In this document: positions 8,231 through 16,269 of the stretch, in pieces
Position numbering within the stretch: position 1 is the stretch's first letter
Layout of the letters: each line of letters opens with the position of its first letter
DNA from: Roseomonas rosulenta
GTDB taxonomy: Bacteria; Pseudomonadota; Alphaproteobacteria; Acetobacterales; Acetobacteraceae
Direction of reading: 5' to 3'
DNA: 33,593 nucleotides
Assembly: GCF_016106005.1 (NCBI RefSeq)
Contig: NZ_JACADR010000019.1
Location: forward strand, 1-33,593
Translations under genes and position numbers: made by a program
The notes under the pieces: model-generated
Database searches by the model: none
The model's input: only the letters and a program-made list of their open reading frames with translations
What the model was told of the DNA's origin: nothing

Positions 8231-9190
8231 ATGAGCGACACCGCGCTGGAACCGGGACAGGGGGGCGCCGCCCCCCTTCCTGCGTCGCATGACATGTCGG
8301 AGGTGCGCGACTGGATCGCGCTGCTGAAGCCCCGCGTCATGACGCTCGTGGTCTTCTCGGGCGTGGTCGGGCTGCTGGTCGCGCCCGGTGCGCTCGCGAT
8401 GCCGCCGGTGCTGGCGGTGACGGCCATCCTGTGCATCGCCGTGGCCTCGGGCGCCGCGGGTGCCATCAACATGTGGTTCGACCGCGACATCGACGCGGTG
8501 ATGCGCCGCACGGCGAAGCGGCCCATCCCCGACGGGCGCATCGCGCCGCGCGCGGCGCTCGCCTTCGGCATCTGGCTTGCGGTCGGCTCGGTCACCGTGA
8601 TGTGGATGGCGACCAACCTGGCGGCGGCCGCGATCCTGGCGCTGTCCATCGCTTTCTACGTCTTCGTCTACACAATGTGGCTGAAGCGGCGCACGCCACA
8701 GAACATCGTCATCGGGGGCGCGGCCGGCGCCTTCCCGCCGGTGATCGGCTGGGCTGCGGTGACGGGCGATGTCACGCTGGTGCCGATCATCCTGTTTGCC
8801 ATCGTCTTCGCCTGGACGCCGCCGCATTTCTGGGCGCTGTCGCTCTGGGCGCATGACGACTACGCGCGCGCCGGCGTGCCCATGCTGCCGGTGACCGCCG
8901 GCGCGCGGGAGACCCGCCGCCAGATCATGTTCTACACCGTGCTGCTGGCGCCGCTCGGCCTCGCACCCTGGCTGGTCGGCTTCGCCGGGCCGGCCTATGC
9001 GGCGGTGGCGGCCGTGCTGGGCGCGATGTTCCTGCGCCATGCGTTGGCGGTTCTACGCGACGCGCAGGACGAGGCCGGGCGCAGCCTGACGCGGGACGCG
9101 CCGGCCAAGGCCTGCTTCCGCTTCTCGCTGTATTACCTGTTCGTGCTGTTCGGCGCGCTGGCGCTCGACCGGCTGGTGCTTGGCGCATGA
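8231..9190 (+). CDS. ctaB: Protohaem IX farnesyltransferase (haem O synthase)
   Basis: A 319-residue UbiA-superfamily membrane prenyltransferase that converts haem B to haem O, the first step toward haem A for CoxA. The signature N80-x3-D84-x-D86-x-D88 (NMWFDRDIDAVMRRTAKRP) binds the Mg-diphosphate of farnesyl-PP; a second conserved loop, WAHDDYARAGVPMLPV, is also present. About nine hydrophobic helices follow a polar N-terminus of about 35 residues. It lies 25 nt after coxA and overlaps the next ORF as ATGA, indicating translational coupling. Confidence 0.97.
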   Translation: MSDTALEPGQGGAAPLPASHDMSEVRDWIALLKPRVMTLVVFSGVVGLLVAPGALAMPPVLAVTAILCIAVASGAAGAINMWFDRDIDAVMRRTAKRPIPDGRIAPRAALAFGIWLAVGSVTVMWMATNLAAAAILALSIAFYVFVYTMWLKRRTPQNIVIGGAAGAFPPVIGWAAVTGDVTLVPIILFAIVFAWTPPHFWALSLWAHDDYARAGVPMLPVTAGARETRRQIMFYTVLLAPLGLAPWLVGFAGPAYAAVAAVLGAMFLRHALAVLRDAQDEAGRSLTRDAPAKACFRFSLYYLFVLFGALALDRLVLGA

Positions 9191-9315
9191 CGCCCGAGGA
9201 GCTCGCCCTGTTCCACAAGCGCCGGCGCGGGCGCAACATCGCCATCCTGCTGGTGCTGGTGGGGATGTCGGTGCTGTTCTACTTCGTCGGCATGGCGCGG
9301 ATCCTGCGCGGATGA
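9187..9315 (+). CDS. CoxF-like small membrane protein of the cox operon
   Basis: A 42-residue ORF: a basic N-terminus (MTPEELALFHKRRRGRN) followed by one transmembrane helix (about residues 18-38, IAILLVLVGMSVLFYFVGMA). The position between ctaB and ctaG, the size and the charge pattern fit the small CoxF-type proteins found there in many alphaproteobacterial cox operons. Start and stop overlap ctaB and ctaG by ATGA at both ends, strong evidence that it is translated. Its biochemical role is unproven; assembly or stabilisation is inferred. Confidence 0.75.
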   Translation: MTPEELALFHKRRRGRNIAILLVLVGMSVLFYFVGMARILRG

Positions 9316-9911
9316 GCGACCTGCGCCAGCGCAACCGCCGACTGGGTTTGGTCATGGGCGGCGTGGCCGCCGGCATGGTTGGCCTGTCCTTCGCCGCGGT
9401 ACCGCTCTATGACCTGTTCTGCCGCGTGACGGGCTACAACGGCACGGTGCAGCGCGGGCTTGCCGCGCCGGGGGCGACCGATCGAAGCATCACGGTGCGC
9501 TTCGCCGCGCAGACCGACCGCTCCCTGCCCTGGCACTTCCAGGCCGAACAGACGTCCATGACGGTGCACCTTGGCGAGGAAGGCCTTGCCTTCTACACCG
9601 CCGCGAACCGCGCCGAGACGCCGGTCACCGGCATTTCCGTCTATAACGTCACGCCGGAGAAGGTCGGGCGCTACTTCCACAAGGTCGCGTGCTTCTGCTT
9701 CGACGAGCAGACGCTCGCCCCCGGCCAGCGCGTGGACATGCCGGTCTCCTTCTGGGTGGATCCGCGCATCGCGGAGGACCCCAACACGCGCGACGTCACC
9801 ACCATCACGCTGTCCTACACCTTCTACCGCACCATCGAGGACGCGCAGCGCGCCGGCGCGCTGGCCAATGCGGGGCCGCATGTCGGCCGGGCGGGGGCGC
9901 GCACCAACTGA
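9312..9911 (+). CDS. ctaG: Cytochrome c oxidase copper-assembly protein CtaG/Cox11
   Basis: A 199-residue Cox11-family protein that delivers copper to the CuB site of CoxA. It has one N-terminal membrane anchor (about residues 10-32, ending AAVPLYDLFC) and a periplasmic immunoglobulin-like domain. The copper-binding motif C127-F-C129-F is present in KVACFCFDEQ, followed by MPVSFWVDPRI and TLSYTFYR as expected for the family. It overlaps the CoxF-like ORF upstream (ATGA) and is followed by a 147-nt gap containing a hairpin before coxC. Confidence 0.97.
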   Translation: MSDLRQRNRRLGLVMGGVAAGMVGLSFAAVPLYDLFCRVTGYNGTVQRGLAAPGATDRSITVRFAAQTDRSLPWHFQAEQTSMTVHLGEEGLAFYTAANRAETPVTGISVYNVTPEKVGRYFHKVACFCFDEQTLAPGQRVDMPVSFWVDPRIAEDPNTRDVTTITLSYTFYRTIEDAQRAGALANAGPHVGRAGARTN

Positions 9912-9914
9912 GCC

Positions 9915-9945
9915 GGTCCCGCGCGCGGCGCCGCCGCGCGGGACC
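9915..9945 (+). terminator. 11-bp hairpin between ctaG and coxC
   Basis: GGTCCCGCGCG (9915-9925) pairs perfectly with CGCGCGGGACC (9935-9945) across a 9-nt loop, four nt after the ctaG stop. There is no T-tract. Its place inside an otherwise tight operon suggests an attenuator, processing site or mRNA-stability element rather than a full stop. Confidence 0.5.
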
Positions 9946-10058
9946 GTCCGATCATGCCGCCGGCGGGCTTGATCCGCCCTGGCTTTTCGGGATTGATGCG
10001 GCGCGAAACGGGCGGGGGCGTCTCTCCCCTGCGCAGGATCCGAGGTCCAGGAATTCCG

Positions 10059-10919
10059 ATGGCCAGCACCACCCAGGCCGAGGCGCCCCACGGCGACGCG
10101 GCGCCTCACTACAAGCACCCCTATCACCTGGTCGATCCGTCGCCCTGGCCGCTGACCGGCGCCTTCGGCGGAGGCGCGCTGGTGCTCGGCATCATCCTCT
10201 GGGCGCATTCGTCGGTAACCTGGGTGTTCTGGCTCGGCCTCGCGATGGTGCTCGGCACCATGTTCATGTGGTGGCGCGACGTCCTGAAGGAGAGCGCGAC
10301 GCCCGGCCTGCACTCGCCGATCGTGCGCATCGGCCTGCGCTACGGCATGGCGCTGTTCATCGCCTCCGAGGTGATGTTCTTCGTCGCGTTCTTCTGGGCG
10401 TATTTCCACTTCGCGCTCTATCCGGAGCACGTCTCGGGCGCTGCCGCGCCGCCGATCTGGCCGCCGCGCGGGATCGAGACCTTCGACCCCTGGGGCCTGC
10501 CCTTCCTCAACACCATGATCCTGCTGCTGTCGGGCTGCACGGTCACCTGGGCGCATGCGGCGCTGATCCAGAACGATCGCAAGGCGCTGATCCAGGGCCT
10601 GGCGCTGACGGTGATGCTCGGCATCCTGTTCACCACGCTGCAGGCGTGGGAATACTCCCTGGCGCCGTTCAAGTTCGCGGGCGGCGGGGTCTATTCCTCG
10701 ACCTTCTTCCTCGCCACCGGCTTCCACGGCTTCCACGTGATGGTGGGCACCACCTTCCTCGCCGTCTGCCTGTTCCGCGCCATGAAGGGGCACTTCACGC
10801 CCGAGAGGCATTTCGGCTTCGAGGCCGCGGCCTGGTACTGGCACTTCGTGGACGTGGTGTGGTTGTTCCTGTTCGTCTGCATCTACTGGTGGGGCGCCGG
10901 CGTCATCGCAGCGCACTGA
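10059..10919 (+). CDS. coxC: Cytochrome c oxidase subunit III
   Basis: A 286-residue, seven-helix subunit III that stabilises the proton-pumping core and binds lipid near the O2 channel. Family signatures: the N-terminal [16 protein letters not shown], then [22 protein letters not shown] with its buried Glu, [15 protein letters not shown], and [14 protein letters not shown] near the C-terminus. ATG 10059 ([13 protein letters not shown]) has AGGA about 8 nt upstream and matches the usual subunit III start; the frame is open further upstream without homology. It is preceded and followed by hairpin-containing gaps (147 and 153 nt). Confidence 0.97.
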   Translation: MASTTQAEAPHGDAAPHYKHPYHLVDPSPWPLTGAFGGGALVLGIILWAHSSVTWVFWLGLAMVLGTMFMWWRDVLKESATPGLHSPIVRIGLRYGMALFIASEVMFFVAFFWAYFHFALYPEHVSGAAAPPIWPPRGIETFDPWGLPFLNTMILLLSGCTVTWAHAALIQNDRKALIQGLALTVMLGILFTTLQAWEYSLAPFKFAGGGVYSSTFFLATGFHGFHVMVGTTFLAVCLFRAMKGHFTPERHFGFEAAAWYWHFVDVVWLFLFVCIYWWGAGVIAAH

Positions 10920-10952
10920 TGTGACCTCGAGCGACGGCACCGCCAACCGGCG

Positions 10953-11000
10953 GCCTGGCTTACGCGCCACGCGCTGGCGCGTAGGCGGCGCCTGCCAGGC
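10953..11000 (+). terminator. Nested hairpin downstream of coxC
   Basis: An inner stem TACGCGCCA (10961-10969)/TGGCGCGTA (10975-10983) with a 5-nt loop is enclosed by an outer pair GCCTGG (10953-10958)/CCAGGC (10995-11000). It starts about 35 nt after the coxC stop. No T-run follows. Confidence 0.45.
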
Positions 11001-11026
11001 GGGGCACGGTCGCGCCGCGCGCTCCC

Positions 11027-11049
11027 GGCCCGAGGCTGCGCCTCGGGCC
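11027..11049 (+). terminator. Hairpin before the DUF983 gene
   Basis: GGCCCGAGG (11027-11035) pairs with CCTCGGGCC (11041-11049), loop CTGCG. It is followed by GTATCCGTTT, a short pyrimidine/T-rich stretch, which makes this the most terminator-like stem of the two after coxC. Confidence 0.5.
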
Positions 11050-11072
11050 GTATCCGTTTGGCGAGGTCCCGC

Positions 11073-11438
11073 ATGACGACCGAGGCACCGCTCTGGAAGG
11101 TTGCGCTGCTCGGGCGCTGCCCGCGCTGCGGGCAGGGGGCCCTGTTCCGCGGCCTGCTCGATATACGCGACACTTGCGACTCCTGCGGCCTCGACCTGCG
11201 CGCCCATGACGCTGGCGACGGGCCGGCGGTGGCGGGCATCTTCGTCATCGGCGCGCTGACCGTCGGCCTCGCCATCTGGGTCGATGTTCGCTTCGCGCCG
11301 CCGCTCTGGGTCCATGCCGTGCTGTGGCCGGCGATCGTGCTGCCGCTGTCGGTCATCACCATGCGCGTGGCCAAGGCGGCGCTGGCGGCGCTGCAATGGC
11401 GCCATCGCCGCGATCCCTCGCCGCCGGACGCGGGCTGA
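11073..11438 (+). CDS. DUF983 family protein with zinc-ribbon-like N-terminus
   Basis: A 121-residue protein. Residues about 15-44 hold two CxxC pairs (GRCPRCGQG and TCDSCGLDL) that could form a zinc ribbon, followed by two transmembrane helices (about 54-74 and 80-100) and a basic, Pro-rich tail. This matches the DUF983 family, regularly found in alphaproteobacterial cox gene clusters between coxC and surf1; its biochemical function is unknown, and a role in oxidase assembly is inferred from context. ATG 11073 has GAGG about 6 nt upstream. Confidence 0.9.
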   Translation: MTTEAPLWKVALLGRCPRCGQGALFRGLLDIRDTCDSCGLDLRAHDAGDGPAVAGIFVIGALTVGLAIWVDVRFAPPLWVHAVLWPAIVLPLSVITMRVAKAALAALQWRHRRDPSPPDAG

Positions 11439-11457
11439 CAGCCAATGCAGGCGCCGG

Positions 11458-11643
11458 ATGCCGGGTCTGCGCATCGTCCTTGCCCTGGCGGGCGCCATCG
11501 TCGCCTGCCCCCTGGCCTTCACCTTCGAGGCCGAGGCCGGCTGGATGCCCGGACTCGCCGCCACCGGGGCCATGCTCGGCTGGGTGCTGGGCGGCCTGCG
11601 GCCGGACCCTGGCCAGGACCGCTACGAAGGCGGCGACGGCTGA
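11458..11643 (+). CDS. Small membrane protein of unknown function between DUF983 and surf1
   Basis: A 61-residue ORF with two hydrophobic segments (about 4-22 and 30-46, the latter GLAATGAMLGWVLGGL) and an acidic, Gly-rich tail. It begins 19 nt after the DUF983 stop and ends 49 nt before surf1, in the direction of the operon. No family is recognised. Start ATG 11458; there is no clear ribosome site. Position and membrane character favour a real gene, but size makes this moderate only. Confidence 0.55.
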   Translation: MPGLRIVLALAGAIVACPLAFTFEAEAGWMPGLAATGAMLGWVLGGLRPDPGQDRYEGGDG

Positions 11644-11692
11644 CCCGGTCGCGGTCTTCCGGCCGCGCGGCGCAGCGCCTATAGCCCGGGCC

Positions 11693-12391
11693 ATGGCCCG
11701 GCTGCGCCCCATCCTGATTCCCCTGCTCGTGGTGCTGCCGGTGATGGCGGCGCTGCTCGGCCTGGGCACCTGGCAGGCGCAACGCCTGACCTGGAAGGCG
11801 GGCATCCTGGCCCGAATCGATGCCGCCGAGGCCGGCCCCGCCACGCCGCTGCCGCCCGATCCGCTGCCCTTCAGCCGCGTCGAGGCCGCCGGGCGCTTCG
11901 ACCATGGGCGGGAGGCGCTGGTCGGGCTCGAGGTGCGCGGCGCCACGCTCGGCGCGCGGCTGGTCACGCCGCTGCTGCGCGACGGCGCGCCTGCGGTGCT
12001 GGTCGATCGCGGCTGGGTGCCGCTCGAACCCCGCGGGCCGATCGACCGGCCGGAGGGTGCGGTGCGCGTCACCGCCTGGGTCCGCCCGGCCGAGCGCATC
12101 GGGATGTTCTCTGCCACCGACGACGCGGCGGCGCGGCGCTTCTACACCTTCGACCCGGCGGCGATCGCGGCCGCGATCGGGCTTGCGCCGGCCTACCCCT
12201 TCGCGCTGGTGGCGCTGGGCGAGGGCCGCGCCCTGCCCGATCCCGACCGGCGGATGCCGCGCCCCTCGAACAACCACCTGGGCTATGCCATCACCTGGTA
12301 CGGCCTGGCCGTCGCGCTCGCCGGGGTGTTCCTGGCCTGGGCGCGGCGGCGGCTGAAGGACGGAATACGCGATGCACAACCCCGCCTATGA
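11693..12391 (+). CDS. surf1: SURF1 family cytochrome oxidase biogenesis protein
   Basis: A 232-residue SURF1/Shy1 protein, which helps insert haem a into CoxA. The topology is canonical: an N-terminal helix (about 5-25), a periplasmic domain, and a C-terminal helix (about 197-216). Motifs: LGTWQAQRLTWK directly after helix 1, AVLVDRGWVPLEPRG in the middle, and NNHLGYAITWYGLAVALAGVF at the end. ATG 11693 gives the expected short N-terminus. The 3' end overlaps the M32 peptidase gene by 20 nt, in another frame, indicating coupled expression. Confidence 0.95.
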   Translation: MARLRPILIPLLVVLPVMAALLGLGTWQAQRLTWKAGILARIDAAEAGPATPLPPDPLPFSRVEAAGRFDHGREALVGLEVRGATLGARLVTPLLRDGAPAVLVDRGWVPLEPRGPIDRPEGAVRVTAWVRPAERIGMFSATDDAAARRFYTFDPAAIAAAIGLAPAYPFALVALGEGRALPDPDRRMPRPSNNHLGYAITWYGLAVALAGVFLAWARRRLKDGIRDAQPRL

Positions 12392-13859
12392 GCGCCTCAA
12401 GGCCCGCTTCGCGCGCATTGCCGCGCTGGGCGAGGCCGCCGCCATGCTGCACTGGGACGCCTCGGCCATGATGCCGCCGGGCGGCGGTGCGGCGCGCGGG
12501 GAGCAGCTCGCCGCGCTGGCCGGCCTGTCGCACGAATTGCTGACCGCGCCCGTGGTCGCCGAGGACCTCGAGATCGCGCGCGGCGAAGGCCTGTGGGAGG
12601 AGGCGAACCTGGCGCTGATGGTGCGCGCCCATGCCCGCGCCACCGCCCTGCCGACCGAGCTGGTGGAAGCCACCGCGCGCGCCAATTCGGCCTGCGAGAA
12701 GATCTGGCGCGAGGCCAAGGCGCAGGCCGACTTCGCCCGCGTTGCGCCGGCGCTGGCCGAGGTCGTGCGCCTGCAGCGCGAGACCGCGCAGGCGCTCGCC
12801 GCCGCGCTGTCGATGGACCCCTATGACGCGCTGATGGATGGCTACCAGCGCGGCGTCACCGCCGCCGATGTCGAACCTGTCTTCGCCGCCTACGAGGCCT
12901 TCCTGGCCGATGCGCTGCCGCGCGCCGAGGCGATCCAGGCCGCGCGGCCCGCGCCGGTGCCGCTGCCCGGTCCGTTCCCGGTGCCGGTGCAGCGCGAATT
13001 GTGCCGGCGGCTCTCGGCGCGCATCGGGCTCGACTACGACCACGCGCGCCTCGATGAATCGCTGCATCCCTTCTGCGGCGGCACGCCGACCGATGTGCGC
13101 ATCACCACCTTCTACGACGAGCACGATGTCGCGAAGGCGCTGCTCGGCGTGCTGCACGAGACCGGCCACGCGCTGTACGAACGCGGCCTGCCGCAGGCCT
13201 TCGCGCGCCAGCCGGTGGGCGAGGCGGCAGGCATGGCCGCGCATGAATCGCAGTCGCTGATCGTCGAGATGCAGGCCTGCCGGTCGGATGCCTTCCTGCG
13301 CTTCCTCGGGGGCGAGCTGCGCAAGGCCTTCGGCGGCGATGCGGCGGCCTACGCGGCCCCGAACCTGGCGTCGCAGTGGCGGCGCGTGGCGCGCGGCTTC
13401 ATCCGCGTCGATGCCGACGAGATCACCTATCCCGCGCATGTGATCCTGCGCTTCCGGCTCGAGCGCGCGATGATCCAGGGCACGCTCGAGGTCAGTGACC
13501 TGCCGGGTGCCTGGAACGAGGGTCTGCAGCGCATGCTCGGCATCACGCCGCCCGATGACGCGAAGGGCTGCCTGCAGGACATCCACTGGCACGACGGCGC
13601 CTTCGGCTACTTCCCGTCCTACACGCTGGGGGCGATGGCGGCGGCGCAGCTGATGAAGGCGGCGCGCGCGGCGGAGCCGGGTCTCGATGCCGCACTCGCG
13701 CAGGGGGACATGGCGCCGCTGCTGTCCTGGCTGCGCGTGCATGTGCATGGCAAGGGATCGCTGCTGGGCTTCCAGGACCTGCTGCGCGCGGCGACGGGCA
13801 AGCCGCTCGACCCGCAGGACTTCATGGACCACCTGCGGGCACGCTACCTGGATGCCTGA
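12372..13859 (+). CDS. M32 family metallo-carboxypeptidase
   Basis: A 495-residue cytoplasmic zinc carboxypeptidase of family M32 (Taq/Pfu carboxypeptidase type; usual length about 500). The zinc site is H262-E-T-G-H266 plus E292 in AAHESQSL. Other conserved M32 motifs present: LHWDASAMMP near the N-terminus, HPFCGG, DVRITTFYDEHD, IRVDADEITYPAHVILR and GYFPSYTLGAM. It releases C-terminal residues from peptides with broad specificity. The start overlaps surf1 by 20 nt and the end overlaps the sulfotransferase ORF by 8 nt, so it sits in the cox transcription unit without an obvious oxidase role. Confidence 0.95.
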   Translation: MHNPAYERLKARFARIAALGEAAAMLHWDASAMMPPGGGAARGEQLAALAGLSHELLTAPVVAEDLEIARGEGLWEEANLALMVRAHARATALPTELVEATARANSACEKIWREAKAQADFARVAPALAEVVRLQRETAQALAAALSMDPYDALMDGYQRGVTAADVEPVFAAYEAFLADALPRAEAIQAARPAPVPLPGPFPVPVQRELCRRLSARIGLDYDHARLDESLHPFCGGTPTDVRITTFYDEHDVAKALLGVLHETGHALYERGLPQAFARQPVGEAAGMAAHESQSLIVEMQACRSDAFLRFLGGELRKAFGGDAAAYAAPNLASQWRRVARGFIRVDADEITYPAHVILRFRLERAMIQGTLEVSDLPGAWNEGLQRMLGITPPDDAKGCLQDIHWHDGAFGYFPSYTLGAMAAAQLMKAARAAEPGLDAALAQGDMAPLLSWLRVHVHGKGSLLGFQDLLRAATGKPLDPQDFMDHLRARYLDA

Positions 13860-14670
13860 CGCGCTGGAGGCGCTGCGCTTCCGCTTCGCACCGAGCGGCA
13901 TCCGCCTGCCGGACCTGCCGCCCGCGCTCTCCGATGCGCCCTCCGTGGTGGCGATGTCGCTGCCCAAGGCGGGATCGACGCTGCTGTTCGCGCTGCTGCA
14001 GGATCTCGCGCCGCAGGCGGGCCTCGCGTATGTCTCGCTGCAGGACTTCTTCTTCATCAACGGGCTTCGCCTGACCGAGCAGCCGCATGAGGCCGGCACG
14101 CTGTTCCGCCCGCGCGGCTATTGCTACGGCGGCTTCCGCGGCCCGCCGCCCTATGCCATCCCGATCCTGGGGGCGGCGCGCTGCGTGGTGCTGGTGCGCG
14201 ATCCGCGCGACATGGCGGTCTCGCACTGGTACTCGATCACGCAGAGCCATGTGGTTCCCAAGGCCGAGCAGGGCGAGCACTTCATGGCGAAGGCGCGCAG
14301 CCAGGCGCTGGAGCGGGGCAAGGATGCGCATGTGCTGCAGGCCGCGCGCGGGCTCGATGCGCAATACGACCGGCTGCTCGGCAGCGGCATCATGCACGGA
14401 TCCCAGACCGCCGTTTTCCGCTACGAGGACGTGATCTTCCGCAAGCGCGAATGGGTGGAGGCGATCTGCGCCTGGTTCGGCTGGGCCATCCCGCAGGAGG
14501 CGCGGGATCGCATCGCCGACCGCCACGACGTGCGCCCCGCCAGGCCCGACCCGTCCGCGCATATCCGCCAGGTCGCACCGGGGAACCACCGGGAGGAGCT
14601 GGGCGAGAAGCAGCGCGCGCAGATCGACCGCATCCTGGCGCGCTGGCTTACGATGTTCGGCTACGCCTGA
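13852..14670 (+). CDS. Sulfotransferase-fold protein (PAPS-dependent type)
   Basis: A 272-residue protein with both PAPS-binding signatures: the 5'-phosphosulfate loop S36-LPKAGST (P38-K39-A-G-S-T, close to PKSGTT) and the 3'-phosphate motif V115-RDPRDMAVSHW with downstream Ser. KREWVEAICAWFGW and HIRQVAPGNHREEL are typical of the C-terminal part. It would transfer sulfate from PAPS to an unknown hydroxyl or amine acceptor. The start overlaps the M32 gene by 8 nt (ATG 13852). The stop meets the convergent GMC oxidoreductase stop with no gap. It is probably the last gene of the cox-led operon. Confidence 0.85.
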   Translation: MPDALEALRFRFAPSGIRLPDLPPALSDAPSVVAMSLPKAGSTLLFALLQDLAPQAGLAYVSLQDFFFINGLRLTEQPHEAGTLFRPRGYCYGGFRGPPPYAIPILGAARCVVLVRDPRDMAVSHWYSITQSHVVPKAEQGEHFMAKARSQALERGKDAHVLQAARGLDAQYDRLLGSGIMHGSQTAVFRYEDVIFRKREWVEAICAWFGWAIPQEARDRIADRHDVRPARPDPSAHIRQVAPGNHREELGEKQRAQIDRILARWLTMFGYA

Positions 14671-16269
14671 TCAGGCCGCGGCGCGGATGAAGGCCGCGGC
14701 GCGTTCCGCCACCAGCATGACCGCCGGCTGGATGTTGGGCGAGGGGATGAGCGGGAAGGCCGAGGCATCCGCCACGCGCAGCCCGTCGATCCCGCGCAGG
14801 CGCAGCTGCGGATCGAGCACGCTGCCCATCGCCGCCGTGCCGCAGGGGTGGAAGACGGTGCCGGCGGTGGCGCGGATGTTCTGCAGGATCGCCTCGTCGG
14901 TCGTGGCCTCCGGGCCGGGGCGCAGCTCCTCCTTGATCAGCGCGGCGAGCGGGCCCTGCTGCGCGATGCGCCGGCCGAGCCGCGCGGCGCCCAGCATGAC
15001 GCGCACGTCGTTCGGATGGTCGAGGTAGTTGGCGCGGATGCCGGGCTTCTCGCGTACGTCCGGGGATTTCAGGAAGACCTCGCCGCGGCTGTCCGGCCGG
15101 CAGGCGCCGTAGTTGAACATGAAGCCGGGAAAGTCCTGCAGGCCCTTCATGTAGTCGAAGGTCGAGAAGTTCACGAAGAGGAACTGCACCTCCGCTTCCT
15201 CGGCGCCGGGTGTGACGCGCGCGAAGGCATTCGCCTCGCCGGCGCCGATCGCGAGCGGGCCCGAGCGCGAGAGCAGGTAGTCGAGGCCCATCTTCGCCTT
15301 CCGCAGCGGCGACTGCAGGATCTCGTTCAGCGTGCCGCAGGGCTTCGAGCGGTAGATGAACTTCGCGATGAGGTGGTCCTGCAGGTTGCGCCCGACGCCC
15401 GGGCTGTGATGCACCACCGGGATGCCGAGGCCCTGCAGCGCCGCGCCGTCGCCGATGCCCGAGAGCATCAGCAGCTTCGGCGTCTCGATCGCGCCGGCCG
15501 AGCAGACGATCTCGCGCGCAGCGCGGAAGGTCACCTTCTGGCCGTTCTGCAGCGCCTCCACGGCAACGGCGCGGCCGGCCTCGACCACGATGCGCGTGGC
15601 GAGCACGCCGGTCTCGATGCGCAGGTTGGGGCGCTTCATGGCGGGGCGCAGGTATTCCTTCGCGGTCGAGGAGCGCGTGCCGCCATTCACGTTGAGCTGC
15701 ACGGGGCCGGCGCCGTCGATCGGCTGGCCGTTGTTCCAGTCGGCGTTGCGCGGCAGGCCGGCGGCGATGCAGGACTCCACGAAGGCGGCCGCAGCGGGGG
15801 CTAGCTTCCGCGGCTCGCGCACATGGATGGCGCCATCCGCGCCGCGCGAGGGATCGGGCGCGCCGTCCCAGTGCTCGATGCGGCGGAAGACGGGCTCGAT
15901 ATCCGCATAGGCCCAGCCGGTCGCGCCGGCCTGCGCCCAGCGGTCGTAGTCGTGCGGCGAGCCGCGCAGGAATACCAGGCCGTTCACGCTGCCTGACCCG
16001 CCCAGCACGCGCCCGCGCGGCCAGTGCATGCGGCGGTCGTCGAGGTTGGGTTCGGGCTCGGTCTCGTAGCGCCAATCGTACTTGCCGCTGCCATAGAGCT
16101 TCGCGTAGCCGGCCGGCAGGCTGATCCAGATGTCCCGATCGGGTGGCCCTGCTTCGAGCAGCAGGACGCGGCAGGATGCGTCCTCGCTCAGCCGTGCAGC
16201 GAGGATGCAGCCGGCCGAGCCGCCGCCGATGACGACGATGTCGGCAGCGGCGTCGCTGGCTGCGCTCAC
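14671..16269 (-). CDS. GMC family FAD-dependent alcohol/choline dehydrogenase
   Basis: A 532-residue glucose-methanol-choline oxidoreductase. FAD Rossmann motif G15-GGSAG20 (IVVIGGGSAGCILAARL), GMC signature 1 around PRGRVLGGSGSVNG (about 85-98), signature 2 in CSAGAIETPKLLMLSGIG, and the catalytic pair H474 (HPCGTAAMG) and N512 (SPNIQPAVM). It oxidises a primary or polyol-type alcohol; the substrate is not predictable. The start is GTG 16269, overlapping the receptor gene's stop as GTGA; the open frame extends further upstream without homology. It follows the Bug/TTT receptor, whose ligand may feed this enzyme. Confidence 0.92.
   Translation of the reverse strand: MSAASDAAADIVVIGGGSAGCILAARLSEDASCRVLLLEAGPPDRDIWISLPAGYAKLYGSGKYDWRYETEPEPNLDDRRMHWPRGRVLGGSGSVNGLVFLRGSPHDYDRWAQAGATGWAYADIEPVFRRIEHWDGAPDPSRGADGAIHVREPRKLAPAAAAFVESCIAAGLPRNADWNNGQPIDGAGPVQLNVNGGTRSSTAKEYLRPAMKRPNLRIETGVLATRIVVEAGRAVAVEALQNGQKVTFRAAREIVCSAGAIETPKLLMLSGIGDGAALQGLGIPVVHHSPGVGRNLQDHLIAKFIYRSKPCGTLNEILQSPLRKAKMGLDYLLSRSGPLAIGAGEANAFARVTPGAEEAEVQFLFVNFSTFDYMKGLQDFPGFMFNYGACRPDSRGEVFLKSPDVREKPGIRANYLDHPNDVRVMLGAARLGRRIAQQGPLAALIKEELRPGPEATTDEAILQNIRATAGTVFHPCGTAAMGSVLDPQLRLRGIDGLRVADASAFPLIPSPNIQPAVMLVAERAAAFIRAAA

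Noticed and set aside
6430-8649. A 739-codon minus-strand open frame opposite coxA and ctaB
   Set aside because: A low-complexity His/Arg/Asp-rich shadow of strongly conserved genes; no start context or recognisable domain.
9279-11573. A 764-codon minus-strand open frame opposite ctaG and coxC
   Set aside because: Composition typical of antisense GC-rich frames; the opposite strand encodes canonical oxidase proteins.
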